Source of the DNA: QHWK01 sp035315685
GTDB lineage: Bacteria; Acidobacteriota; Vicinamibacteria; Vicinamibacterales; CAVVIG01
DNA length: 51,804 bases
Assembly: GCA_035315685.1 (NCBI GenBank)
Contig: DATFXR010000640.1
Location: forward strand, 1-51,804
Direction: 5' to 3'
Shown: piece by piece, positions 7,901 to 16,323 of the stretch
Layout of the letters: each line of letters begins with the position of its first letter
Numbering within the stretch: the first letter of the stretch is position 1
Translations under genes and position numbers: made by a program
The notes under the pieces: generated by a model
Told to the model about the DNA's origin: nothing
What the model saw: only the letters and a program-made list of their open reading frames with translations
Database searches by the model: none

Positions 7901-8878
7901 ATGCCAGGCGCGCCCTCGTTCCTCGAATCGCACGCGATCCAGGACATCGATGCGATGGCCAGTGCCGTCGGACTGGGCATCCAGGCGGAGTACGTACAGC
8001 TGGAGGCGAAGCGATTCACCGGCCGCTGGACCACGGTGCAGTTGCCGCGCATGGTGCTCCAGAGGGGGCGCGAGGACATCGCTATTGTCCGGCGTCTACG
8101 CGCCGCAGCCGGGACCTGGTCGTTCATCGTCCCGCTGGCGGTCCCGGAGGCGGCTCGCTGGGATGCGTGCCCCGTGAACCGCGATGAGCTGGTCGTCTGT
8201 GCGCCAGGCGCCGAGTGTTACGCGTTCGATCCTGGCGGGACGCAGTTCGCCATCGTGAGCGTCGGCGATGAACACCCGGCGGCGGCGGCAGGCGGCGGAC
8301 TTCTCGAGGCGGGCGAACGGAGCTGCACGGTTCGCCAGCGCGGCCGCGACGCGGATGCATTGCTGCAGGGGCTGACTGAAATGCTGCCCTGCGACGATAC
8401 AGTGGATCACATCCGTCGGCGCCTCGAGCGCAGGTCGAGCGAAGGGCGCATCGATCTGGAGGCGTCCCTGCGCCGGGCCGTCCGCGGCCCGCGGCAGCGT
8501 GAGGCATCGCTCGGCCGGCGGCAGATCGTCGCGCGTGCCGAAGCGTTCTTCCGGCGGCACCTGGGCGAGCCCGTATCGGTCACCCGGTTGTCGACGGTCG
8601 CCGGCGTCAGCGAGCGGAGCCTGCGCAATGCGTTTTACGACGTCTACACGACGGGGCCGAAACGGTACTTGCGGCTGTGGCAACTGCACCAGGTGCGTCG
8701 CGCGCTGCGATCGCCGAAGTGTGCGGAGCACACCGTGACCGACGTGGCCACGTTTCACGGATTTTTCGAGCTCGGACGATTCGCCGGCGAGTACAAGGCG
8801 CTGTTCGGAGAGTCGCCGTCGGAGACGCTTCAGCGAGCACGCCTTGAACACGCCATTCCCGCCTGCATACCGGCATGA
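7901..8878 (+). CDS. AraC-family transcriptional regulator
   Basis: The protein (325 residues from ATG 7901; GTG 7889 is an alternative) has an N-terminal ligand-binding region ending near residue 180 and a C-terminal double HTH of AraC type from about residue 205: 'AEAFFRRHLGEPVSVTRLSTVAGVSERSLRNAFYDVYTTGPKRYLRLWQL' with the second helix pair 'TVTDVATFHGFFELGRFAGEYKALFGESPSETL'. The layout resembles regulators of the EutR/FeaR sort, but no catabolic operon is adjacent, so the ligand cannot be named. It is transcribed divergently from RR1, with 231 nt between starts. Confidence 0.88.
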   Translation: MPGAPSFLESHAIQDIDAMASAVGLGIQAEYVQLEAKRFTGRWTTVQLPRMVLQRGREDIAIVRRLRAAAGTWSFIVPLAVPEAARWDACPVNRDELVVCAPGAECYAFDPGGTQFAIVSVGDEHPAAAAGGGLLEAGERSCTVRQRGRDADALLQGLTEMLPCDDTVDHIRRRLERRSSEGRIDLEASLRRAVRGPRQREASLGRRQIVARAEAFFRRHLGEPVSVTRLSTVAGVSERSLRNAFYDVYTTGPKRYLRLWQLHQVRRALRSPKCAEHTVTDVATFHGFFELGRFAGEYKALFGESPSETLQRARLEHAIPACIPA

Positions 8879-8889
8879 CGACCGATGTG

Positions 8890-8905
8890 CGCCGAAACTG
8901 CGTAG
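8890..8905 (+). promoter_or_regulatory. 16-bp regulon element (copy 4)
   Basis: CGCCGAAACTGCGTAG begins 11 nt after the AraC stop and ends 147 nt before the next start. It deviates from consensus at two positions (first base C, and GCGTAG for GCATAG). Confidence 0.45.
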
Positions 8906-9052
8906 CGACGCTCGCACGCCCCCGCTAGCTTGAATCGAGGAATCCAACACGCGCACCGCTCGCACTCGTCATCGTGTGTGCCGGGCCCGGCGGTCGCTGA
9001 CGTCAGCGGTGTCTGGGCGTGCCTGCCTGCTTCGCCGTACGAAGGAACTGTC

Positions 9053-9631
9053 ATGCGAATGATCCTGAAGCACGTCGTCGTTCTCTGCGCCGTGGCGGCG
9101 GTCACCGTGTCAGCGCGCCAGTACAAGCCGAGCACGGTACCGGTGGAATACAGCGCCAGCGTGCAGGCGATCGGGGCCCTTGGCGCGGTCGCCACGAGCG
9201 TCCAGGTTCATATCGATCGTTTCACCGCCGACAAGGATCGAACGGCGCTGGTGAATGCGCTCAAGACGGGCGGTTACAACACGTTTCTGCCGGCGCTGAA
9301 GAAGGCGCCGGTCGTCGGCTACATCACCGTCAAGGATCAGAAGTGGGACTTGCGCTGGGCGCACCAGCAGGTCAAGGACCTGGGACAGATCATCACCGTG
9401 GCGACGGACAAGCCGGTGTACTTCGCGGGAGGCGGCGCAGCCGACGCGAAGCCGCGCGAGGGGTTCGACATGGCGGTCATCCGCCTCGACGTCGATACCA
9501 TCGGGATGGGGAAGGGGACCTTCGCCACGGCGGCGCGGGTGAAGCCGAACCCGGATTCGACCGGCGTGGAAGTGGACGACTATGGCGGCCAGCCGCTTTC
9601 GATCACGATGGTGAGCCGGGTCCTGCGTTGA
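9053..9631 (+). CDS. exported protein of unknown function (192 aa)
   Basis: The ATG at 9053 is supported by GAAGGA seven bases upstream and by a signal peptide beginning there (MRMILKHVVVLCAVAAVTVSA). The mature part contains 'YSASVQAIGALGAVATSVQVHIDRFTADKDR', a possible adhesion or enzyme-like alpha/beta segment, and ends in 'DDYGGQPLSITMVSRVLR', which looks like a beta strand. No named domain was recognised. It stands as a single gene between two regulon elements (8890 and 9761), which suggests its own promoter. Exported localisation is well supported; function is unknown. Confidence 0.8.
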   Translation: MRMILKHVVVLCAVAAVTVSARQYKPSTVPVEYSASVQAIGALGAVATSVQVHIDRFTADKDRTALVNALKTGGYNTFLPALKKAPVVGYITVKDQKWDLRWAHQQVKDLGQIITVATDKPVYFAGGGAADAKPREGFDMAVIRLDVDTIGMGKGTFATAARVKPNPDSTGVEVDDYGGQPLSITMVSRVLR

Positions 9632-9760
9632 GCGAGCGACTCCCGGCAGGCCGATCTGATGATCACTCGGTCGCGATCGGGTCACGGCTGAGTTGCACGC
9701 GGAGCATGCGCGGCCGACTGTCGCCTCGAGCCCGAGCCGCCCGCCCTGCTGAGTGACGTC

Positions 9761-9776
9761 TGCCGAAAGCGCATAG
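9761..9776 (+). promoter_or_regulatory. 16-bp regulon element (copy 5)
   Basis: TGCCGAAAGCGCATAG ends exactly 33 nt before the ATG at 9810. Confidence 0.62.
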
Positions 9777-9809
9777 GCGGTGGACCGTTCCCGGGCATAT
9801 CAGTCGGTC

Positions 9810-10853
9810 ATGCCTGTTCCACGCCTGCTGATCGTCGTGACGCTCGCGGTTGCAACGACATCGTTCGGGGCGGCTGCGCAGACGGCGCCGCCGAGCGAGA
9901 TCGCTTCGCTGTTGCAGACGAGGGCGCATTTCTCGCCCGAAGACATCGCCACGCTCACCTCCGGCGGCGTCGCCGTCCATAGCGAGGCCTCAACGGAAGA
10001 TCTCGAGGCCGTCGTCGTCGCGGCTGTGCAGGTCCGCACGCCAATCGATCGCGCCGTCTCGTACTTCCGTCAGCTCGTCTCGTTCGAGGACGGGGAGGTG
10101 ACACTGCGGTTCGGGCTGTTCGGGAAGCCGCCGCGGCCGGACGATCTGGCGCGCGCCGCGCTGGACGAAGACACGCTGGACGATCTCAAGTCGTGCCGTC
10201 CGGGCGACTGCGGCGTTCGCATCGGCACGAAGAACGTCGCCGAGATCGGCCAGGCGATCGACTGGCGTGCGGCTGACGCGGCCGAGCGCGCCGGCGGTTG
10301 GGCGAGGCAGGCGCTCGCCGCGTACGCCGCCGACTACCTCGCGCGCGGCGATGACGCGCTCGTGACTTACGACGATCAGTCGAAACCGGTGAGCCTCAAG
10401 GAGACCTGGCGCGCGATCGTCGATCGCTCGCCGACACTGGCTGAGTACGCACCGGCGCTGCAGCGTCACCTGACCGGGTTCCCGGCAATCGCGCTTCCGG
10501 GCGCCACTGACGAGCTCTACTGGTACCAGGAGCACTACACGTCGCTGAAAACGGTCACGGGTGTCACGCATCTCGTGACGTGGCACGATCCGGCGCGTCC
10601 GGATCGCGCCGTCGTGGCGCAGAAACAGATCTACGCGAGTCACTACTACTACGGCTCGCTCGCCGTCACGCTGTTCCTTCAGGACTCGCGCGACGCGCAA
10701 CAGCCGGTGACATGGGTCGTCTATTTCAACCGCTCGCGCGGCGATCTGCTGAAAGGCGGCTTCGGCGGACTCAAGCGCCGAGTCGCCGAGTCGATGATCA
10801 AGGACTCAGCCGATTCGATGCTCGGCGCAATCAAGCGCGAGCTCGAGAAATGA
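9810..10853 (+). CDS. exported protein of unknown function (347 aa)
   Basis: The ATG at 9810 is chosen because the signal peptide starts there (MPVPRLLIVVTLAVATTSFGAAAQ); the frame opens ten codons earlier. The mature protein has no domain I can name. Visible traits are two Cys in 'CRPGDCG' near residue 130, which could form a disulfide, a Tyr/His-rich stretch ('WYQEHYTSLKTVTGVTHLVTWHD'), and a C-terminal 'YFNRSRGDLLKGGFGGLKRRV' region. Acidobacterial genomes carry many such exported proteins. The next gene starts 28 nt downstream on the same strand, so an operon with the small barrel protein and perhaps the DUF481 protein is likely. Confidence 0.82.
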   Translation: MPVPRLLIVVTLAVATTSFGAAAQTAPPSEIASLLQTRAHFSPEDIATLTSGGVAVHSEASTEDLEAVVVAAVQVRTPIDRAVSYFRQLVSFEDGEVTLRFGLFGKPPRPDDLARAALDEDTLDDLKSCRPGDCGVRIGTKNVAEIGQAIDWRAADAAERAGGWARQALAAYAADYLARGDDALVTYDDQSKPVSLKETWRAIVDRSPTLAEYAPALQRHLTGFPAIALPGATDELYWYQEHYTSLKTVTGVTHLVTWHDPARPDRAVVAQKQIYASHYYYGSLAVTLFLQDSRDAQQPVTWVVYFNRSRGDLLKGGFGGLKRRVAESMIKDSADSMLGAIKRELEK

Positions 10854-10881
10854 ATACGATCACGGATCGATCGCGGCCACC

Positions 10882-11373
10882 ATGAGGCATGCAGCACTCC
10901 TCGTATGCGTCGGCGTCACGTGCCTGATGGCGTCGCCGGCGCGTGCTGCCGATCGCGATCCCGATGTCGACCGCCGATGGGGCCTCTCGATCTGGGGCGT
11001 CAGCTATCACGTCAATCGCTCGATCGACTACAGCGAAGGGAATTACGGCGTCGGCCTCCGCTATTACCTCAACCACTACATCTTTTTCGAGGGCGATGTG
11101 CTGCGCAACAGCAACCGCGGCGTCGTGCTGCCGGTGTCCGCAGGGATCGAGCTCGGAATCGGCTCGATCTTCGAATGCAAGGTTTCGGCGGTGGGCGCCG
11201 CAACGCTCGCGTATTACCAGAACGTCCGGACTGAGAGCGATTACTTCAAGGTCGGGCCCGTGCCCGGTGTCGCATTCGGCTGCGGTCGCGTGAAGACGAA
11301 CGTGGTCGCGATCCTCAGCCCTTCACACCAGCCGTTCGCGGCGATCGCTGCCTCGGCGACGATTCTTTTCTGA
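10882..11373 (+). CDS. small outer-membrane beta-barrel-like protein
   Basis: The 163-residue product has a signal peptide (MRHAALLVCVGVTCLMASPARA) and a mature part made of short alternating aromatic/hydrophobic strands: 'WGLSIWGVSYHVN', 'NYGVGLRYYLNHYIFFEGDVLRNS', 'VSAVGAATLAYYQ', ending in 'AAIAASATILF' with a C-terminal Phe. This pattern and length fit an eight-stranded outer-membrane barrel. The 'SYHVN...NYGVGLRYYL' arrangement resembles PagP-like lipid A-modifying barrels, but the similarity is too weak to claim an enzyme. Two Cys of the mature part may pair. It lies 28 nt after the preceding gene. Confidence 0.7.
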   Translation: MRHAALLVCVGVTCLMASPARAADRDPDVDRRWGLSIWGVSYHVNRSIDYSEGNYGVGLRYYLNHYIFFEGDVLRNSNRGVVLPVSAGIELGIGSIFECKVSAVGAATLAYYQNVRTESDYFKVGPVPGVAFGCGRVKTNVVAILSPSHQPFAAIAASATILF

Positions 11374-11409
11374 TATTCGGTCCGCTTCACCGGAGCACGC
11401 ATACCGACG

Positions 11410-12174
11410 ATGACTCACATCCGCCTGAGATCGACGGTCTCTTTCTGTGTTCTCCTGGCCTTCGCCGCCGGCGCGCAGGCGCAACCGCCTGGCGCTCCGG
11501 ACGAACAGCCGCCGCGCGTCGAAGCGACGGCCCAGGCGGCCTTTCTGGCGACGACCGGCAACTCGTCCACGGAGACGCTGGGTTTCGGAGGCGAGCTGAT
11601 CTTCAGGCCGGCGCCGTGGGTCTTCCTCGGCAAGGCGGCGCTGGCTCAAAACAGCGACCGCGATGAGCTGAAGGCGCGTTCCCTTACAGCGCTGTTTCGC
11701 GCCGACCGCGTGCTGTCGCCGCGATTGAGCGCGTTCAGCCAGTACGACTACCTGCACGACATCTTCGCCGGCATCGAGGATCGGCATACCATTCAGGGCG
11801 GTCTGGCCTACCTCGCCGTCGATCACCCGCAGCACCGTCTCCGCCTCGACGGTGGCGTCGGTTTCCAGCACGAGGGCCGACTGAATGCAGAGAACTCCAA
11901 CAGCGCGATCGCCCAGGGCGGGCTGAACTACCGGTGGAAGATTACGAGCACGAGTGAGCTCGTCGAGGAGCTGCGCGCGAGCCTTCCGTTCGCGAACACG
12001 GACCAGTGGAAGCTGGATCAGTCGGTGGCGTTGACCGCCGCGATCAACAGCATCTTCTCGCTCAAGGTCTCGAACGTGGTGCGATTCGTCAATGCGCCGG
12101 TGCCGGGCTTCGAGTCGACGGACACCACGACGACCGTGGCGCTGGTGATGAAATTCACGCGGCCGGCGCGTTGA
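11410..12174 (+). CDS. DUF481 (YdiY-like) outer-membrane protein
   Basis: The 254-residue protein starts with a signal peptide (to about residue 25, ...GAQAQ) and continues as a DUF481 barrel: 'AQAAFLATTGNSSTETLGFGGELIFRPAPWVFLGKAALAQ', 'LTALFRADRVLSPRLSAFSQYDYLHDIFAGIEDRHTIQGGLAY' and a terminal 'TTTVALVMKF' strand. DUF481 proteins, called salt-induced outer-membrane proteins in some genomes, are beta-barrels of unclear transport role. The GNSS motif after the first strand is typical of the family. The gene follows the small barrel gene by 36 nt and is convergent with the next regulator gene. Confidence 0.85.
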   Translation: MTHIRLRSTVSFCVLLAFAAGAQAQPPGAPDEQPPRVEATAQAAFLATTGNSSTETLGFGGELIFRPAPWVFLGKAALAQNSDRDELKARSLTALFRADRVLSPRLSAFSQYDYLHDIFAGIEDRHTIQGGLAYLAVDHPQHRLRLDGGVGFQHEGRLNAENSNSAIAQGGLNYRWKITSTSELVEELRASLPFANTDQWKLDQSVALTAAINSIFSLKVSNVVRFVNAPVPGFESTDTTTTVALVMKFTRPAR

Positions 12175-12218
12175 GGCGCAGCAGCGAGCCGGTTCGCCTC
12201 GAGAATCGCGCACCGGCG

Positions 12219-12857
12219 CTAAACGATGTGATTGTTGATCGCGTATTGAATCAGCTCGGCGGTCGTTTTGATTTGCAGTTGCGCCATGAGCTGATACTTG
12301 TGAAACGCGACCGTGCGTGGTGCAATATGCAGGATCGCCGCCGCCTCCTTCATCGAATGGCCCTCGGCGACGAGCTGCAGGATTTCGCGCTGTCGCGGCG
12401 TGAGCGCAGCCGGCCGCTCGGCGGTGTGGAGCATCGACCCGACGAGCCCTTCGGTGACGAGCGGTGTCACGTACGAATGATGCGCCGCCACTTCCTTGAT
12501 TGCCGTGAGCAGTTCGGCCGCGGCCGATCGTTTGAGCACATACCCGGAGGCGCCGGCGCGGAAGGCCTCCGCCGCAAGGTCCGGATCCTCGTTCATCGTC
12601 ACGAAGATGATCCGGATGTCCGGCTGGGTGCGCTTGATCTGGCGCACGGCGTCCAGCCCGTTCAGCAACGGCATCGCCACGTCGACGACCACCACATCGG
12701 GGCGGAGCGTCGAGGCCGCATGCACGAGATCGCGGCCGTTCGACACCGCCCCCACTACCTCACAGGCGTCAGACAATAACTTGCGAAACGCTTCGAGGAG
12801 GAGCGTGTGATCGTCGGCGAGGAGGACGCGCGGTTTGTCGGTGGCTCCCGGCGACAT
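12219..12857 (-). CDS. NarL/FixJ-family response regulator (RR2)
   Basis: The 212-residue regulator has a receiver with D15/D16, phospho-acceptor D59 ('VVVVDVAMPLL') and a Lys in 'YVLKRSAAAELLTAIKEV', then a LuxR HTH ('LTPRQREILQLVAEGHSMKEAAAILHIAPRTVAFHKYQLM') and the tail 'AELIQYAINNHIV'. It is a close paralogue of RR1 (7046) and RR3 (19391); all three share the same HTH recognition helix region, so they may bind related sites. A CTGTCA-type palindrome lies 42 nt before its start. No kinase is adjacent in the same operon; the MASE1 kinase downstream is on the other strand. Confidence 0.93.
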   Translation of the reverse strand: MSPGATDKPRVLLADDHTLLLEAFRKLLSDACEVVGAVSNGRDLVHAASTLRPDVVVVDVAMPLLNGLDAVRQIKRTQPDIRIIFVTMNEDPDLAAEAFRAGASGYVLKRSAAAELLTAIKEVAAHHSYVTPLVTEGLVGSMLHTAERPAALTPRQREILQLVAEGHSMKEAAAILHIAPRTVAFHKYQLMAQLQIKTTAELIQYAINNHIV

Positions 12858-12899
12858 CGATTGGCCTGACGTTATAGCAATCTCGGCGACGTGCTGAAA

Positions 12900-12915
12900 C
12901 TGTCAAATCTAACAG
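12900..12915. promoter_or_regulatory. palindrome CTGTCA-N4-TAACAG (copy 2)
   Basis: This copy has one mismatch in the second half (TAACAG). It lies 42 nt before RR2 and 57 nt before the divergent lipoprotein gene, so it could serve either. Confidence 0.45.
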
Positions 12916-12972
12916 TCGGCGCCGTCGAGCGTACGACCAACTCGTATTCAGGTGAGCAGGAGGGGATTCAAC

Positions 12973-13434
12973 ATGACAAGGTGGATTCTCGCCGGATGTG
13001 CCGTCGCAGCGCTCGTCGCCTGCGACACGTCGGACACTGGAACGTTCAAGACGACCTCCGTCCTCCGACCGGATGGCGCGGTGAGCGTTCAGTTCTCCCC
13101 GGCGACGTTCGTCATCGGGACGCCGGTCACGACAGCGTGCGCTGCGGGCCTGTTCAGTCCGGCGTTCGCGCTGGTCATCACCCCCCTCAGCTCGCGGAAC
13201 ATGTCGATTAGCAGCGCCAGCTTCCGGCTGATCGACGGGACCACTCCCGGCCCCAGCGTCACGTTTCCGCAGCCGCAGCTGACGAACATGTTCGGCACAC
13301 TGGTGATTACCCGGCCTCGCGCCTTCAACTTCGCGCCCGCGTTCGGCTGTCCCACGACGGTGCCGCGTGCCATGCAGGCGGATGTCGTCCTGGACGACGG
13401 CCAGCAGCTGACCGCGAGCATGGCGCTGCGGTAG
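12973..13434 (+). CDS. small lipoprotein of unknown function
   Basis: The ATG at 12973 follows a strong AGGAGGGG box. The first 17 residues form a lipoprotein signal with the lipobox 'LVAC' (Cys 17), so the 153-residue product is probably lipid-anchored. The mature part is rich in beta strands and small residues ('VSVQFSPATFVIGTPVTTAC', 'MSISSASFRLIDGTTPGPSVTF') with two or three further Cys, suggesting a small disulfide-bonded beta domain. No family was recognised. It is transcribed away from RR2, with an operator-like palindrome between them. Confidence 0.8.
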   Translation: MTRWILAGCAVAALVACDTSDTGTFKTTSVLRPDGAVSVQFSPATFVIGTPVTTACAAGLFSPAFALVITPLSSRNMSISSASFRLIDGTTPGPSVTFPQPQLTNMFGTLVITRPRAFNFAPAFGCPTTVPRAMQADVVLDDGQQLTASMALR

Positions 13435-13465
13435 GCCCCTGGTCCCTCCGATTCCGGCGCTTGCG

Positions 13466-13481
13466 GCGACAGAAATGTCGC
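13466..13481. promoter_or_regulatory. inverted repeat GCGACA-N4-TGTCGC before the MASE1 kinase
   Basis: A perfect 6-bp inverted repeat with a GAAA spacer lies 35 nt before the kinase start chosen at 13517. It overlaps an alternative ATG at 13475, which argues against that start. It has the same 6-4-6 geometry as the CTGTCA palindromes but a different half-site. Confidence 0.4.
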
Positions 13482-13516
13482 TTATGATGTCTGCCGCAGC
13501 CCGGGGTCGGAGGTTC

Positions 13517-15130
13517 ATGTCGAGTCAGAGCTCGGCGCCGGTTCTACCAAGCGGCAGCGTAGACCCGCGAATCGTCAATCGAGCGGGAGATGCTGCGCTC
13601 GTCGCGCTGGTCGCGTCGAGTTACTTCCTCGGCACGAAGATCGGCTTCGCCCTCACGCCGGCTGACGTTCCGATCGCCCTCCTGTGGCCGGCCAATGCCA
13701 TTTTGCTGGCGTCGCTGCTGCTCGCGCCGGTTCGCCTGTGGGGCGTGTTTTTCGTCGCCCTGATTCCGGCGCATCTGCTTGCGCAATCGCAAGCCGGCGT
13801 GCCGATCGCGACCCAGTTCGGCTGGCTGATCGTCAACAGCGGTGAAGCGCTCCTCGGCGCGACGCTGATTTCGGGCTGGCGGCGCCGCCCGGCGGTCTTC
13901 CGCAGCGTGCCCGGCGTGACACGCTTCCTCCTGTTCGGATTCATCCTGGCGCCGCTCGTCACGTCCTTCCTGGACGCCGCCATCGTCGTCGGCACGCACT
14001 GGGGCCGCGACTACTGGATGTTGTGGATCACGCGCCTGCTGTCGAACATGCTGGCGCAGGTGACGATCGTGCCGACGATCGTCGAGGCCGGCCGGGCGAT
14101 GATATCCCGTCGCGAGGGGCGCCGACGCCGCCCGTCGATCGAGCCGGTGTTGCTCGGCGCCGCCGTTCTCCTGGTGAGCCTGTTCGCGTTCAGAATCGAG
14201 CCGGCCTGGCAAGTCAACATCCCGGCGCTGATTTACCTGCCGCTGCCGCTGCTGTTGTGGGCGGCGATGCGCTTCGGCCCGGGCGGCGTGAGCGCGTCAC
14301 TCCTGACGATTGCGATCGTGTCGATCCACAGCCTGATGAACGGACGCGGCCCCTTCATTTCCGCGTCGGTGCCGCAGAGCGTGCTGTCGATGCAGGTGTT
14401 CCTGTGCATGATCGGTGCGCCGCTGCTCGTCCTCGCTGTGGTCGCGATGGAATGGCAGCACGCGGCGCAGTCGCTGCGCGACACCAGCCGGAAACTGATC
14501 AACGCGCAGGAACACGAGCGTCAGCGTATTGCCAGCGAGCTGCACGACGACATCGCCCAGACACTCGCGGTCGCCGAGCTCGATCTCGATCGCGTCATCG
14601 CCGAGGAACGCCACCGGCCGATCGCAGGCGCGCTGCGCAACCTTCGCGATCAGATGACCACGATCTCGCAGAGCCTCTGGGAGCTCTCGCACGGTCTCTA
14701 TCCGTGGAACCTGGAGTATATCGGCCTCAGGCATGCGCTCAATCGGCTGTGCGCCGATCTGCGTGAGCAGACGTCGCTCGATCTCCACTGCGACACGATC
14801 GGCATTCCCGAGCGCCTCCCGGCGGACGTGTCGCTCTGTCTCTACCGCGTGGCGCAGGAAGCGCTGCAGAACATCGTCCGGCACAGCGAGGCAACCAGCG
14901 CCGTCGTGCGGCTGCGTGCGCATCGTGGGCGTCTCGTGCTGCACATCATGGACGACGGGATTGGCTTCAATCAGTCGTTGATCGGGTCCGGTCTCGGGCT
15001 GGCCAGCATGCGGGAGCGACTGGCCGGGATGGACGGCGGCATCGAGATCGATTCGACGCCGGGGCGCGGAACCAGGCTCGACGCCTGGGTCGCCCTCGAG
15101 CGTCTGCCGACCGCTGTCAACGCCAGTTAG
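13517..15130 (+). CDS. MASE1 membrane sensor histidine kinase, NarL-type (HisKA_3)
   Basis: The start is placed at ATG 13517, preceded by GGAGG (short spacing); ATG 13475 would add 14 residues. The N-terminal 300 or so residues form a polytopic MASE1 domain ('AYFLGTKIGFAL'-like pattern, here 'SSYFLGTKIGFALTPADVPIALLWPANAILLASLLL'). The kinase core follows: HisKA_3 with His near 343 ('IASELHDDIAQTLAVAEL'), and HATPase_c with 'AQEALQNIVRHSEA', 'MDDGIGFN' and 'GLGLASMRERLAG'. MASE1 is a membrane-embedded sensory module whose ligand is unknown. The next gene, an exported kinase-fold protein, starts 27 nt later on the same strand, so the two are probably co-transcribed. Confidence 0.9.
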   Translation: MSSQSSAPVLPSGSVDPRIVNRAGDAALVALVASSYFLGTKIGFALTPADVPIALLWPANAILLASLLLAPVRLWGVFFVALIPAHLLAQSQAGVPIATQFGWLIVNSGEALLGATLISGWRRRPAVFRSVPGVTRFLLFGFILAPLVTSFLDAAIVVGTHWGRDYWMLWITRLLSNMLAQVTIVPTIVEAGRAMISRREGRRRRPSIEPVLLGAAVLLVSLFAFRIEPAWQVNIPALIYLPLPLLLWAAMRFGPGGVSASLLTIAIVSIHSLMNGRGPFISASVPQSVLSMQVFLCMIGAPLLVLAVVAMEWQHAAQSLRDTSRKLINAQEHERQRIASELHDDIAQTLAVAELDLDRVIAEERHRPIAGALRNLRDQMTTISQSLWELSHGLYPWNLEYIGLRHALNRLCADLREQTSLDLHCDTIGIPERLPADVSLCLYRVAQEALQNIVRHSEATSAVVRLRAHRGRLVLHIMDDGIGFNQSLIGSGLGLASMRERLAGMDGGIEIDSTPGRGTRLDAWVALERLPTAVNAS

Positions 15131-15157
15131 CGATTTGGAACGCAAGGAGCGACAACG

Positions 15158-15958
15158 GTGATCTCTCTGACACGGCGCGCGGCGATCGGTGTTGCGACGG
15201 CGCTGGTCGTCACGTGGTCAGCGCTTCACGTCACTGTCGGTGCGGCTGCCGGCTCGAAAGTCTGGATCGGACACTACGACGAGTACGAAGCGTTCCTGAA
15301 GTCGGCGCCGTTCGAGCGGTTCGACGATGTGGACGTCGGCGTGACCCGGCCGCGGCATGGCTTCTTCACGCCGGGCGGACTGGCCGCGGGCGCGACAGTC
15401 AAGCGCCTCAATCCGGGACGGAACCGCGGCTTCTACGAGAGCTACAAGTCCGAGATCGCCGCCTACAAGCTCGATCGTCTCCTGCATCTGGACATGGTGC
15501 CGCCAACCGTCGAGCGGCGTGTGGACGGCGATCTCGTATCGGTTCAGCTCTGGGTCGAGAACGTACGGACGATCGGGGAAGTCCAGCGAGTCAAGGACCA
15601 CGCGCCGAATGTCCAGGCGTGGAACCGCGAGGTCTACCGACAGCGCGTATTCGACGACCTGGTGGCGAACATCGATGAGAACGCCGGCAACATGCTGATC
15701 GATCCCGCCTGGAACATCATCAAGGTCGATCACTCGCGGTGCTTCGCGGAGTCGAAGATGCCCTTCGAGTTGACGCGGATCGATCGCCCGCTCTATGCGC
15801 GCCTGCAGGAGATCGACGAGGCAACGTTGCAGCGCGAGATCGGCGACTGGGTGGAGCGCGGCCAGATCGAGGCGCTGCTCGATCGCCGCAACGAGATCGT
15901 CAAGAAGTTCAAGGATCTGATCGCCCGGCAGGGCGAGGGACGGGTCCTCTTGCCTTAG
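15158..15958 (+). CDS. exported protein-kinase-fold protein (FAM20C/HipA/PI4K-like)
   Basis: The GTG start has AAGGAG eight bases upstream. A signal peptide (residues 1-32) is followed by a compact kinase-like core: Lys 82 in 'GATVKRLNPG' (beta-3 Lys candidate), Glu 99 in 'YKSEIAAYKLDRLLHLDMVPPTV', catalytic-loop-like 'NIDENAGN' (Asp 173, Asn 178) and metal-binding Asp 191 in 'IKVDHSRCF'. This set and spacing match atypical kinases of the HipA/FAM20C/PI4K type. An exported protein of this kind would act in the periplasm, where ATP is scarce; it could use another nucleotide or act during transit. Substrate is unknown. It lies 27 nt after the MASE1 kinase. Confidence 0.7.
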   Translation: MISLTRRAAIGVATALVVTWSALHVTVGAAAGSKVWIGHYDEYEAFLKSAPFERFDDVDVGVTRPRHGFFTPGGLAAGATVKRLNPGRNRGFYESYKSEIAAYKLDRLLHLDMVPPTVERRVDGDLVSVQLWVENVRTIGEVQRVKDHAPNVQAWNREVYRQRVFDDLVANIDENAGNMLIDPAWNIIKVDHSRCFAESKMPFELTRIDRPLYARLQEIDEATLQREIGDWVERGQIEALLDRRNEIVKKFKDLIARQGEGRVLLP

Positions 15959-16323
15959 CCAGCGCGTCCGCAGGCTTCTGGACTTCCGTCTTCGGGATTG
16001 CATCGTCCGGGGACGGTCGCCGTAACGGCGCTGACGGATTTCGCCAGCCGCACGGCGCGACGAATCCGCGCCCACCTTCGGCACGGTCGCGCGCGCCCGG
16101 GAGTGACCTCGGGGCGCCAACTGCGCCGGCAGCCGAACCTCAATCGAAAACCAACGGATTCGCTGCGATTCCGTCGCCGGCGTGTCGGTTGCGCCTCCCG
16201 CGAACGCCGGTATTCCGGCGCGACAATGCATGCTGACCTGAGTTCAAGCACTCAGATTCTTTAACCCTTCCATTGCGATTTTCTTTACACTTTGCTGGCA
16301 CAGCATCTGCCTTTAGCTGACAT
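15959..16323. other. non-coding stretch with an AT-rich promoter region
   Basis: No gene is seen in these 365 bases. The first 290 are GC-rich without recognisable structure. The last 70 are clearly AT-richer and hold the sigma-54-like site at 16296. Confidence 0.6.
16296..16310 (+). promoter_or_regulatory. sigma-54 (-24/-12) promoter-like site
   Basis: TGGCACAGCATCTGC matches the -24 GG / -12 GC consensus (TGGCAC, ten bases between GG and GC, TGC). It would start transcription near 16322, two bases before the ATG at 16324, implying a leaderless message. A sigma-54 activator gene lies just downstream on the other strand. Confidence 0.5.

Noticed and set aside
12871..12891. Possible degenerate copy of the 16-bp element before RR2
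   Set aside because: The GC and TAT parts are shifted by a base relative to consensus and it would end only about 14 nt before the start codon.
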